Assembly (NCBI GenBank): GCA_036501845.1
Contig: DASXZO010000095.1
Location: forward strand, 52,496 to 116,495
Direction: 5' to 3'
Length of the DNA: 64,000 nt
Origin: JBBREP01 sp036501845
Lineage (GTDB): Bacteria; Actinomycetota; Acidimicrobiia; IMCC26256; PALSA-610
Position 1 is the first letter of the stretch, and every line of letters starts with the position of its first letter. The position numbers and the translations under genes were made by a program. The notes under the pieces are model-generated. The model did no database searches, was not told the DNA's origin, and worked only from the letters and a program-made list of their open reading frames with translations. Shown in pieces: positions 7,848 to 15,866 of this stretch.

Positions 7848-9650
7848 GTGCCCCTGCTTTTTGGCCTCATCGCGGCCGGCACGCTGATGTTCTTCGGTGG
7901 CGTGATGCTGCGGCGCGGCGCGCCCGCCGCGGTGAGCGGCGACGGTGGTGTGTACGCCGACGCGCCAGTGCCGCGCGCCGAGCCCGCGTCGCCTGCGTCG
8001 CGGCCCGCGCGCCGGATGTCGGCCGAACGGCGTGGCGACCTCCTGGCGTGGCTCGGCTACACCGCGCTCTATGTGGTGGTCGGCGCCTACATCGTGCTCG
8101 GCCGCCACATCGTCGCCGGCGACGCCGCGGCGCGGGTCGCGCAAGCGTGGTACGTGATCGCGAGTCGCGATCCGCATCTGGCCGCAATCGGCTTCGTGTG
8201 GAACCCGTTGCCGTCGCTGCTCGAGATCCCGCTCGTGGCGCTGCGCGGCATCTGGCCCGCGCTCTCCCAGGACACGTTCGCGGGCACGATCGTGTCGGCC
8301 GTCTTCATGGCCAGTGCGGTCGTGCATCTCCGCGCGTGTTTGCGCGAGATGCACGCGTCGAACGCGGTGTCGATCATGCTCACCGCCGGCACGGCGTTGA
8401 GCCCGATGGTGATCATGTACGGCGCCAACGGCATGTCCGAGGCGATGTACCTCTGCTTCCTGCTCGGAGCGGTCCGCTACCTGATGCGTTGGACCGTGAA
8501 CGGTCAGGTGCGCGCACTGGTGTGGACCGCGTGCTACCTCGCCCTTGCGGTGCTGACGCGCTACGAGGCGGTTGCCGCGATCGCCGCGGTCACGGTGGTG
8601 GTGTTCGCAGTGGGCAGCATGGCGCGCGACCACGACCGACCCATTCGTGAGCGAGCGCTCGGCGGCCTGAGCGACGCGCTCGTGGTCGCACTGCCTCCAC
8701 TCACCGCGTTTGTCGCGTGGTGCGTGGTCAGCTGGGTGATCGTGGGCGACGCGTTCGTCCAGTTCAACTCGCGCTACGGCAACGCCTCGATTTTGCAGGC
8801 GTCGGGTGGTTCGTCGACGGGCGCGGGCCTGCATCCGCTGGTGTTCGCGCTGGAGCAGACGTTCGCGTACGCGCCGGTGGGGCTTGCGATCGGTGTCGGC
8901 GGGGTTGTTGTGGCCTGGCTGCGCCGCGATCGCCGGTACCTCGCGCTCGTGGCGCTCGCCGCACCGCTCGTGTTCAGCCTCGGTGCGTACGCGCACGGCG
9001 GCACCTTCGGCCTGTTCCGCTACTACATCCCCGCATTGCCGCTCGCGTTCCTCGCGGTCGCACTGCTCCTTCATCCGCGGCGCGGGATGCGGCCGCCGGC
9101 GCCGAGCTGGCTCGCCCCCGGAAGCACGGGCGCGCTGCTCATGGTGTTCGTGGTCGTGCTGTCGAGCTTCATGGCGACCACTGCGGCAGTGGCGAGCGCG
9201 CGCCTCGCGCCCACCGATCAACCGGTCGTCAGCCAGTTGTTCCACTCCACGAGCTCGGCGAAGACGCTCACCTACACCGACCTGCTCGACAGCGGTGCCT
9301 CCATGGCCCACGCGATCGACAAGTACGGGCTCGCGTCAGGATCGATCGCCATGGACACGTTCGATTGTGGCTTCATGGTGTTGCTGAACTCTGCGAATCC
9401 CCATCAGTTCGTGATCACGAGCGATCGTGACTTCGAGCGGATCGTGGCCGACCCGGTGGCGTTCCATGTGCCGTATGTGCTCGTGCCCGACGCCGATACC
9501 GGCATCGACGCGATCAGTGTGGCGCACCCCGGCATCTTCAACGGCGGCACCGTCGACGGCTTCGACACCAAGGTGATCGCAACGTTCCACACGCCGGCGT
9601 GTCCGGATTACCGCCTCATCCAGATCGTGAACGACCAGGGCTTGCGGTGA
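7848..9650 (+). CDS. Polytopic membrane protein, probable GT-C-type glycosyltransferase
   Basis: This encodes 600 residues from a GTG start, with roughly ten to twelve hydrophobic helices between residues 1 and 450 and a soluble C-terminal part of about 150 residues. The first loop contains GRHIVAGDAAARVAQAWYV and, a little later, RDPH; an acidic residue in the first extracytoplasmic loop is characteristic of GT-C enzymes that use polyprenyl-phosphate sugars. The gene overlaps the following family 2 glycosyltransferase by GTGA, which supports a shared role in building or exporting a surface glycan. The exact GT family and sugar cannot be read from the sequence. Confidence 0.65.
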   Translation: MPLLFGLIAAGTLMFFGGVMLRRGAPAAVSGDGGVYADAPVPRAEPASPASRPARRMSAERRGDLLAWLGYTALYVVVGAYIVLGRHIVAGDAAARVAQAWYVIASRDPHLAAIGFVWNPLPSLLEIPLVALRGIWPALSQDTFAGTIVSAVFMASAVVHLRACLREMHASNAVSIMLTAGTALSPMVIMYGANGMSEAMYLCFLLGAVRYLMRWTVNGQVRALVWTACYLALAVLTRYEAVAAIAAVTVVVFAVGSMARDHDRPIRERALGGLSDALVVALPPLTAFVAWCVVSWVIVGDAFVQFNSRYGNASILQASGGSSTGAGLHPLVFALEQTFAYAPVGLAIGVGGVVVAWLRRDRRYLALVALAAPLVFSLGAYAHGGTFGLFRYYIPALPLAFLAVALLLHPRRGMRPPAPSWLAPGSTGALLMVFVVVLSSFMATTAAVASARLAPTDQPVVSQLFHSTSSAKTLTYTDLLDSGASMAHAIDKYGLASGSIAMDTFDCGFMVLLNSANPHQFVITSDRDFERIVADPVAFHVPYVLVPDADTGIDAISVAHPGIFNGGTVDGFDTKVIATFHTPACPDYRLIQIVNDQGLR

Positions 9651-12100
9651 CGCTGCTCACTGTCGAACCCACCGACGAGACCGAGCGGCTGCACCGCGCG
9701 TGCGACGACATCGCGAGGCGCGCACCGGAACTCTCGGCCCACACCTTTCTCTCACGTGGCCAACGGCGTTTCTTCATCGGGCTCGCGGTGATCACGGTCG
9801 TGGGGCTTGTGCTCGTGCCGAAGGCAACGGTCATCACCTTCGTCGCGATGTGTATCGTCGCGTACGTCGCAGTGGTCACGCAGCGCATCGTGCTCACGCA
9901 CCGGTCGCTCACCACCTCTGCGGTCGTGGCGGTCACCGACGAGGAAGCACGCGCGCTTCCCGCCGACGCGCTGCCTGTGTACACGGTGCTCGTGCCGATG
10001 TACAAGGAAGCGGCTGTGGTCGAACAGCTCGTCGCGCACCTTCGCGCCATCGAGTATCCGCGCCATTTGCTCGAGGTGTTGCTGCTCGTCGAGGAGGACG
10101 ACTCCGAGACCCTGGCCGCAGTGCTCGCGCATGCCCACGACGACTTCTCGGTGATCACCGTGCCTGCCGGCGAGCCGCGCACGAAGCCGCGTGCGCTCAA
10201 CTACGGCCTCACCTTCGCCACTGGCGAGTACGTGACGATCTACGACGCCGAGGATCGACCGGAGCCGCTGCAGCTTCGACGCGCCGTGGTTGCGTTCGAT
10301 CGCGCCGGACCCGATGTCGCCTGCCTCCAGGCCCAACTCGCCTTCTGGAATTTCGACCAGAACCTGCTCACGCGCCTCTTCGAAGTGGAATACCGGCAGT
10401 GCTTCGAGCTGGTGCTTCCGGCGATCAGCGTGACTGATGCCCCGGTGCCACTCGGAGGCACGTCGAACCACATCCGGCGGAGCGTGCTCGACAACGTGGG
10501 CGCGTGGGATCCCTACAACGTCACCGAGGACGCCGATCTCGGCATCCGGCTGCGCCGGGCTGGCTATCGCTGTCTCGTGTTCGAATCGACCACGCTCGAA
10601 GAGGCCAACTCCGACTACGTCAACTGGAACAAGCAGCGCTCGCGTTGGTACAAGGGCTACCTCCAGACGTGGCTGGTGCACATGCGCAGCCCGATGCGTG
10701 TGCTCGACGAGCTCGGCTGGCGCGGCTTCCTCGAGTTCAACGCGTTCATTGCAGGCACTCCGTTGCTCTCGCTGCTGAATCTCGCGTTCTGGGCCACCAC
10801 CCTCGGCTGGTTCGTGGGCCACTTCTCGGCGATCCAGGCGGTGTTCCCGGCGCCGCTCTACTACCCGGCGCTCGCGCTGTTCGTGTTCGGCAATTTCGCG
10901 ATGGCGTATTTGTTCATCCTCGCGGCGCGCAACACGGGGCGCCCGTCGCTCGTGTGGAGCGCGTGTGTCGTGCCGCTCTACTGGCTGTTCATGGCCATCG
11001 CCGCGGTCAAGGCCTTCTATCAACTCGCCGTCGACCGCTCGTTCTGGGAGAAGACGGTGCACGGGCTCGCCGCGCCGGACGACCCGGATGCGATCGAAGC
11101 GTCGCCGACACCGGAGCATGTGCGCGGCGATGGCGGGATTGCGCCGCTCGACTCGGCCGGGCTCGAGGCGCTCGGCGTCGTCCGGATCGCGGTCGCGCCG
11201 ATCGCAGTCGCGCCCATGGCTCCGGTTGGCGGCGCGGAGTCGCGCGAGCACGATCGACCACCCGTGGAGCCGTGGATCGACGCGGAGCCTCGGGGCGACG
11301 CGCTCGTCCCGAGAGCCCGGCTGCGCAGAAGTGTCGGCCGGGCTCTGGCGGTCGGTGGTGCGCTCACCGCGCTCTTCGCGATCTACGTCGCCGTGTTCAG
11401 CGGCCCGTTCACCCGGCCCGTGTCGGGGCAGATCGTGAGCACCGTGCCCGTCGCCCCGGCCTCGGGCACGTGCGTCGCCGGGCTCACCGTGGCGCGCATC
11501 GGACTCAACTCCACCATCTGCGAAGGCACGGCCACCGACGTCGTGGCGCACCGGATCGGCCATGTGCCCGGCACCGCGCTGCCCGGCCAGCGCGGCGAGG
11601 CGGTCGTGGTGGCCCACCGCGACGCGTTCGGCGCGATCGGTCAATCGTTCGCGAGGTTGCGCGTTGGCGACCGCGTGGTCGTGCACATCGGCGGAGCATC
11701 GATCGACTACGACGTGGTGTCGCGCAGCACCGAGTCGCGCAACGATGTGAGCCTCGACGGCGACGCGCACGCTCGTCTGATGCTGGTGACCGGAGCGTCG
11801 GGCGTCGATCCCGGCAAGGTGCTGGTGGTGCAAGCCGCGGCGACGTCGCTCCCACACGTGCAGTTCGCCGGCACTGCACCTCCGGAGCGCGGCACCGCGC
11901 ACCTGCCCGGCGGCGACGGCGGTGAGCTGCTCCTTGCTGTCGGTTGCCTCGTCTTCGCCGGCGTCGCGGCAGCAAGCCGTAAGCGGTTCGCCGAGCTCGC
12001 GGTGGCGCCGTGGGCGTCGGGCTGCTTGGTGGCCATCACGATCGCGTCAGTGTTGGCTGCGTGCATCATCGCGGCGCGCGGCTTGCCGCCCACGTTCTGA
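9647..12100 (+). CDS. Family 2 glycosyltransferase fused to a cysteine-less sortase-like domain
   Basis: This encodes 817 residues; the GTG overlaps the previous stop by GTGA. Two N-terminal helices precede a GT2 catalytic domain (about residues 110-340) with VPMYKE, DAEDRPE near residue 199, TEDADLGIR near 292 and KQRSRWYKG near 329, the pattern of processive membrane synthases. Further helices follow to about 465. After a linker, a membrane helix at about 565-585 introduces a sortase-like domain (about 590-740) and two terminal helices. The GHR-equivalent AHR (His657) is kept, but the TLxTC position reads LMLVTGASG, with Gly716 in place of Cys, and no Arg follows. A polysaccharide synthase joined to an apparently inactive sortase fold is unusual. 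Confidence 0.8.
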   Translation: MTLLTVEPTDETERLHRACDDIARRAPELSAHTFLSRGQRRFFIGLAVITVVGLVLVPKATVITFVAMCIVAYVAVVTQRIVLTHRSLTTSAVVAVTDEEARALPADALPVYTVLVPMYKEAAVVEQLVAHLRAIEYPRHLLEVLLLVEEDDSETLAAVLAHAHDDFSVITVPAGEPRTKPRALNYGLTFATGEYVTIYDAEDRPEPLQLRRAVVAFDRAGPDVACLQAQLAFWNFDQNLLTRLFEVEYRQCFELVLPAISVTDAPVPLGGTSNHIRRSVLDNVGAWDPYNVTEDADLGIRLRRAGYRCLVFESTTLEEANSDYVNWNKQRSRWYKGYLQTWLVHMRSPMRVLDELGWRGFLEFNAFIAGTPLLSLLNLAFWATTLGWFVGHFSAIQAVFPAPLYYPALALFVFGNFAMAYLFILAARNTGRPSLVWSACVVPLYWLFMAIAAVKAFYQLAVDRSFWEKTVHGLAAPDDPDAIEASPTPEHVRGDGGIAPLDSAGLEALGVVRIAVAPIAVAPMAPVGGAESREHDRPPVEPWIDAEPRGDALVPRARLRRSVGRALAVGGALTALFAIYVAVFSGPFTRPVSGQIVSTVPVAPASGTCVAGLTVARIGLNSTICEGTATDVVAHRIGHVPGTALPGQRGEAVVVAHRDAFGAIGQSFARLRVGDRVVVHIGGASIDYDVVSRSTESRNDVSLDGDAHARLMLVTGASGVDPGKVLVVQAAATSLPHVQFAGTAPPERGTAHLPGGDGGELLLAVGCLVFAGVAAASRKRFAELAVAPWASGCLVAITIASVLAACIIAARGLPPTF

Positions 12101-12206
12101 GAGTCGTTGAGGATCGCGGCGGCGCGCGCGGCGGAGGTCGCCGAGTGTCGTTTCCGTCGCACTTCGGCGCCGGCCGTGCGCAACCGCCCGCAACCCATAT
12201 ACAATC

Positions 12207-12230
12207 TTGTCAATTGACTTTGTTGTCAAT
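12207..12230. promoter_or_regulatory. AT-rich repeat and palindrome before the NlpC/P60 gene
   Basis: TTGTCAAT occurs at 12207-12214 and again at 12223-12230, sixteen bases apart, and GTCAATTGAC at 12209-12218 is a perfect 10-bp palindrome. It lies in the 160-bp gap before the hydrolase gene and stands out from the GC-rich surroundings. It is a plausible promoter with an operator; a -10 box could not be placed with certainty. Confidence 0.4.
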
Positions 12231-12261
12231 ACGGGACCAGCGACCATTGGACGGCGGCGGA

Positions 12262-13629
12262 ATGCACAAGGGCGGAATTGCGAGTGGGGTCGCGCGCGCG
12301 TGGCGCGGCCGGCGGCGCGTCGTCTGCGCCGTGCTCGCAGGCCTGTTCGTCACGGGGTATGCCCTCGTCGACGAGAACCTCACCGCCACCGCTGATCGCG
12401 GGGGTGCAACGATCACGCGTGCCGAAGTGCTCACGCGCGCCGAGAACTGGTTCAAGCAGCGCGCCCAGATCCCGTACAACCAGGGCGGCAAGTTCCCCGA
12501 CGAAGAGGGCCAGGCGTATCGCACCGACTGTTCGGGATTCGTGTCGATGGCGTGGCACCTCACGAGCCAGGTGAACACACGCAGCTTGCCGTCGATCGCG
12601 CACGTGATCGCCAAGAGCGATCTGCAAACCGGTGACGTGCTCGACGCCGCGCAGGGCGCGGGCAACTACGACACCGGGCACGTCGTGCTCTTCGTGCGCT
12701 GGACGTCGCCGGCCGAGACGTCGTACGTGGGCCTCGAGTTCGGCGGTACGCCGATCGAAGACCACGTGATCCCGTATCCCTACTTCAAGAGCGACCCGCG
12801 CACGTACGTGCCGTATCGCTACAACCACATCGTCAACGACGATGGCACCGCCTCTGCGCCGGTTGTGGCCGCCCCGAAGAACTCCAGCGTCGCGTTCTAC
12901 ACGCCCACGAGCGGCCAGTTGCGCGTGCTTCGCAACGGCACGGCCGCGCCGGTGTCGCCTTCGCTTGCGGGTACACCCTGGCGCGATTCCTCGGTGCAAT
13001 TCCTGGCCGGCGACTGGAACGGTGACGGCGCTACCGAGATCGGTTGGTACGACCACCGCGACGGCACGTTCCATTTGCGCACCTCGACCGGCGCCAACGC
13101 GCCGGTGAACGTCTTCGCGGCCGGGCCGCGCGCCGGCGCCGGCATCGAACCGATTGCAGGTGACTGGACCGGCGACGGAGTGGACACCGTCGGCTGGTAT
13201 CAACCGTCCGACGGCACGTTCCATCTGCTGGCGCGCAATGCCGCCGGCGCGCCCACGTCGTTGTTTTCCGGCGCGCCGAGCGGCGACACGAGCGTGCAGG
13301 TGCTCGCGGGCGACTGGACTGGAAGCCACCACGACACTGTCGGCTGGTACCGCCCCGGCGACGGCGTGTTCCACCTCCTGCAGTTCGACGTCACCGGCTC
13401 GCCGACGATCGATGTCACGGGCGCGCCCACCGGCGATCCGACCGTGGTCGCCGTCGCCGGCGACTGGCACGGCACCGGTGTGGACGGTGTGGGCTGGTAC
13501 CGGCCGACTGGGGGCACACTCGAGCTCGTCGACAACCCGCGTGCGCCGCAGTGGACGCGGCGGCAGCAGCCGGCGGTGAATGGCGCCGGCGTACGCCTCG
13601 TGGTGGGAAGGTTCACCGTTGGGTCCTGA
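12262..13629 (+). CDS. Secreted NlpC/P60-like hydrolase with FG-GAP-like repeats
   Basis: This encodes 455 residues from the ATG at 12262. An N-terminal membrane or signal segment (about residues 20-38) is followed by an NlpC/P60-like papain fold: the catalytic Cys lies in TDCSGFVSMAWH and the His in TGHVVLFV. Such domains cut peptidoglycan stem peptides or related amides outside the membrane. Residues 215-455 contain at least four repeats of the form AGDWNGDGxxxxGWYxxxDGTFHL, similar to FG-GAP/VCBS beta-propeller blades. The third repeat lost the acidic DGD core and reads GSHHD. The propeller may serve wall or glycan attachment, which fits the glycosyltransferase genes upstream. Confidence 0.75.
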   Translation: MHKGGIASGVARAWRGRRRVVCAVLAGLFVTGYALVDENLTATADRGGATITRAEVLTRAENWFKQRAQIPYNQGGKFPDEEGQAYRTDCSGFVSMAWHLTSQVNTRSLPSIAHVIAKSDLQTGDVLDAAQGAGNYDTGHVVLFVRWTSPAETSYVGLEFGGTPIEDHVIPYPYFKSDPRTYVPYRYNHIVNDDGTASAPVVAAPKNSSVAFYTPTSGQLRVLRNGTAAPVSPSLAGTPWRDSSVQFLAGDWNGDGATEIGWYDHRDGTFHLRTSTGANAPVNVFAAGPRAGAGIEPIAGDWTGDGVDTVGWYQPSDGTFHLLARNAAGAPTSLFSGAPSGDTSVQVLAGDWTGSHHDTVGWYRPGDGVFHLLQFDVTGSPTIDVTGAPTGDPTVVAVAGDWHGTGVDGVGWYRPTGGTLELVDNPRAPQWTRRQQPAVNGAGVRLVVGRFTVGS

Positions 13630-14104
13630 GTACGTTCACGTCACTACCGACGATCGGCTCGTCGACGAGATCGCGCGCCGTCTCGAGCACACGAGCCTGT
13701 TCGAGGGTTGCTATCCCGCCGACATCGCCGCGATCGCGCGCCGTTTCGAAGTGCGCCAGGTGGCGCGCGGCGAGTACCTCATCCTCGCCGGCGCGCTCGG
13801 CGACGAGTTCTTCATGTTGCTGTCGGGCGCGGCCCGTCGGGGCGGTGCGAGTGAGCGCACGCGCGACCTCGGGCCCGGCGACTACTTCGGCGAGCTCGCA
13901 TTGCTGGATCCAGCGCCGCGTTCGATGGACGTGGTCGCCGTCGACGAGTGCGTGGTGGGCGTGCTCTCGGGTTCCACCTTCCGCGTGCTGCTCGGATCGG
14001 TACCCGGTGTGGCGCCACACCTGCTGGCGTCTTTGGCGCGCCGACTCCGCGAAGCCGAGCTTGGCGATTGGCCGCCCAATACGGCAGACGGTCAGCCGTA
14101 CTGA
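13619..14104 (+). CDS. Cyclic-nucleotide-binding (Crp/cNMP-fold) domain protein
   Basis: This encodes about 161 residues from a TTG at 13619, which has GGAAGG seven bases upstream and overlaps the previous stop; an ATG at 13580 is the alternative. A single cNMP-binding beta barrel covers residues 15-135, with the phosphate-cassette region reading DYFGELALLDPAPRSMDVVAV. In cyclic-AMP binders this cassette reads GELALL...R.A, so the ligand site looks partly kept, with SMDV where RxA is usual. There is no DNA-binding domain and no membrane segment. A class III cyclase-like protein at 60.5 kb is a possible source of ligand, which is speculative. Confidence 0.8.
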   Translation: MGPEYVHVTTDDRLVDEIARRLEHTSLFEGCYPADIAAIARRFEVRQVARGEYLILAGALGDEFFMLLSGAARRGGASERTRDLGPGDYFGELALLDPAPRSMDVVAVDECVVGVLSGSTFRVLLGSVPGVAPHLLASLARRLREAELGDWPPNTADGQPY

Positions 14105-14571
14105 GCGAAGTACGGCCGCCCGGGGCGTGACTTCTCGACGACGATGAACACCACGCCCCACGGATCTTCGAACCACGTGGTGCGCAGCCGGGCCACGTCG
14201 GCGATACCCGTCGTGAGGAAGTGCACGCCGCGCGCTTCGAGTGTGGCGCGCGTGGCGTCGATGTCGTCGCACAGCAGCGCCACGTGCGTGAGCCCGTGAT
14301 CAGTGAGGGCGGCCTGGCGGCGCGCCGGGCCGCCCTCACTGTCGGGATACTCGATCACCTCGAGCACGCGGTCGCCGTCGGCGGCAAAGCCGACGATCGC
14401 CGCCTTCATGCGCGGCGACGGTACGAGCTCGCCCATGTCGTGCGCGATCGCCTCGCCTTCCATCAGGTACGGCGGCGAGAGCACGGTGAGGCCGAGCACA
14501 TCGCGGTACCACGCGACCGCGGCGTCCACGTCGGGAACGCACACGGCGGTGTGCGCGAGTCCGGTGATCAT
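14092..14571 (-). CDS. VOC-family (glyoxalase/bleomycin-resistance fold) protein
   Basis: This encodes 159 residues beginning MITGLAHTAVCVPDVDAA, the typical opening beta strand of a VOC module. Later landmarks are WYRDVLGLTVL, LTHVALLCDDIDAT and FEDPWGVVFIVVE, which supply His and Glu ligands for a divalent metal. The protein resembles the methylmalonyl-CoA epimerase and glyoxalase I branch, but the substrate cannot be assigned. It overlaps the 3' end of the plus-strand cNMP gene by 13 bases and lies four bases downstream of the second VOC gene on the same strand. Confidence 0.8.
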   Translation of the reverse strand: MITGLAHTAVCVPDVDAAVAWYRDVLGLTVLSPPYLMEGEAIAHDMGELVPSPRMKAAIVGFAADGDRVLEVIEYPDSEGGPARRQAALTDHGLTHVALLCDDIDATRATLEARGVHFLTTGIADVARLRTTWFEDPWGVVFIVVEKSRPGRPYFAQYG

Positions 14572-14575
14572 CGGC

Positions 14576-15163
14576 TCATTCTGGCTGATCTTCGGGTTTG
14601 GGTGCGCGCCCGCCGCGGGCCACGATGCTCTCGAAGCGTTCGCCGAAGTGCCAGCGGTGGCCCTCCGGGTCGGTGGCCTCGTAGAGGCGGTCGCCGTAGA
14701 ACGCATCGCGTAGGTCCATCGTGATGTCGGCGCCTTCCGCAACGGCGTGCGCGTAGTGCGCGTCGATGTCGTGCACGTACACGTGCATGATCACCGTCGT
14801 GAGGCCGACGTCGGCGGGGCTGTGGATGCGATGCACGTCGGCGTTGGCGTGGCCGAGCATCACGATTCCGTTGCCGATACGGAGCCAGCAGAGGTAGTGA
14901 TTGTCGAACTCCATGCGCGCCTCGCGCTGTTCGGCGAAGGCGAACACGCGCGTGAGGTAGTCGACTGCCGCAAGCTCGTCGTTGTACGCGAGGCGTGGAT
15001 ACACGTCGGGCATTGCGGATGTGGTGATCGAGGACAGGGCCTCGTCGATCGATGACATGAACTGCTCCTTCACACGTGCGTAGACCGCAGGGTCGCCGGG
15101 GTCGTCCGGCTCGATGCGATCGGGCTGCAGCCTCCGCAGCGGGTCGAAGTCGTCGTCGTTCAC
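14576..15163 (-). CDS. VOC-fold protein with sigma-operon N-terminal segment
   Basis: This encodes 195 residues from a GTG at 15163, preceded by GGAAGGA and overlapping the sigma factor stop by GTGA. The first 45 residues (DFDPLRRLQPDRIEPDDPGD and on) look like the short cytoplasmic segment found in proteins encoded right after actinobacterial ECF sigma genes. The rest is a PhnB-like VOC domain (MPDVYPRLAYNDELAAVDYL, then EATDPEGHRWHFGERF). No membrane helix or zinc anti-sigma motif is present. Translational coupling to the sigma gene suggests a regulatory or sensory role, possibly small-molecule control of the sigma factor. That is inference; a stand-alone enzyme remains possible. Confidence 0.75.
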   Translation of the reverse strand: MNDDDFDPLRRLQPDRIEPDDPGDPAVYARVKEQFMSSIDEALSSITTSAMPDVYPRLAYNDELAAVDYLTRVFAFAEQREARMEFDNHYLCWLRIGNGIVMLGHANADVHRIHSPADVGLTTVIMHVYVHDIDAHYAHAVAEGADITMDLRDAFYGDRLYEATDPEGHRWHFGERFESIVARGGRAPKPEDQPE

Positions 15164-15774
15164 GACTCGATCCTTCCAGAGTTGCGGCCATGGATGTTGT
15201 CGTGGGGTTCTTCTCCGCGGTCGGCCGCGAGTTCGCGCAGACGTGTGCGCGCACGGTTGAGGCGTGACCGAACCGTGCCGACCGGCACGTCGAGCGCGAC
15301 CGCGATGTCGTCGTAGGCGAGGCCTTCCCACACATGCAGCACGAGTGCGTCGCGCTCGGGTTGGGGGAGCGCGGTCACCGCGTCGGCCACGCGTTCCCAT
15401 CGGCGCGCCGCGTCGACGCGGTCGGTCACTGCGTCGGCGATGTCGGCGCGCGGGTCGTCGCGCGCGGCCGCGAGCCGGGCGACCGCGCGCAGGCGGCGCC
15501 CTTCGCCGCGGCGGTGCTTGGCCACGAGGTTCGTGGCGATGCCATACAGCCAGGGGCGCGCGCTCTCGCGATTGCAGTCGTAGCGGTCGCGCTTCTCGAA
15601 CGCGATGCGGAACACCTCGCCCACAATGGCGCCGGCGTCGGCCGGACCGATGCGGCGCACCACGTAGCGGTGGAGCACCGTCGCATGGCGGTCGAACAGT
15701 TCGCCGAAGCGCCGCGGTTCGGCGAGCGACGCGGCTACCACTTCGGCATCAGAGGCTTCGCCGGCGCGGTCCAC
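15160..15774 (-). CDS. ECF-family RNA polymerase sigma factor
   Basis: This encodes 204 residues from a GTG start. Region 2 spans about residues 22-90 (FGELFDRHATVLHRYVVRRI, then SARPWLYGIATNLVAKHRR), and region 4 spans about 130-185 (LPQPERDALVLHVWEGLAYD, then VPVGTVRSRLNRARTRLREL). Both core and promoter -35 recognition parts are complete. It is the first gene of a coupled pair with a VOC protein. No classical anti-sigma gene is adjacent, so control of its activity is unclear. Confidence 0.93.
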   Translation of the reverse strand: MDRAGEASDAEVVAASLAEPRRFGELFDRHATVLHRYVVRRIGPADAGAIVGEVFRIAFEKRDRYDCNRESARPWLYGIATNLVAKHRRGEGRRLRAVARLAAARDDPRADIADAVTDRVDAARRWERVADAVTALPQPERDALVLHVWEGLAYDDIAVALDVPVGTVRSRLNRARTRLRELAADRGEEPHDNIHGRNSGRIES

Positions 15775-15826
15775 ATGCTCATCTTCCCCGCACGCGGCGC
15801 CAAGTTCGGGGTAGAACCCGCCCTGA

Positions 15827-15863
15827 ACTTGTCAAGTCGGAAGAATACAAGTACGATACAAGT
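15827..15863. promoter_or_regulatory. Candidate GntR autoregulatory operator and promoter
   Basis: Just before the GntR start are an inverted repeat ACTTG-T-CAAGT (15827-15837) and two direct copies of ATACAAGT (15845-15852 and 15856-15863) spaced 11 bases apart, one helical turn. All three share the ACTTGT/ACAAGT core. The last copy ends four bases before the ATG, so binding here would block expression of the regulator and the coupled aconitase. Confidence 0.55.
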
Positions 15864-15866
15864 GTG

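Noticed and set aside
9752..11902. Long minus-strand open frame opposite the GT2-sortase gene
   Set aside because: No recognisable domain; the plus frame has a continuous GT2 and sortase-like pattern.
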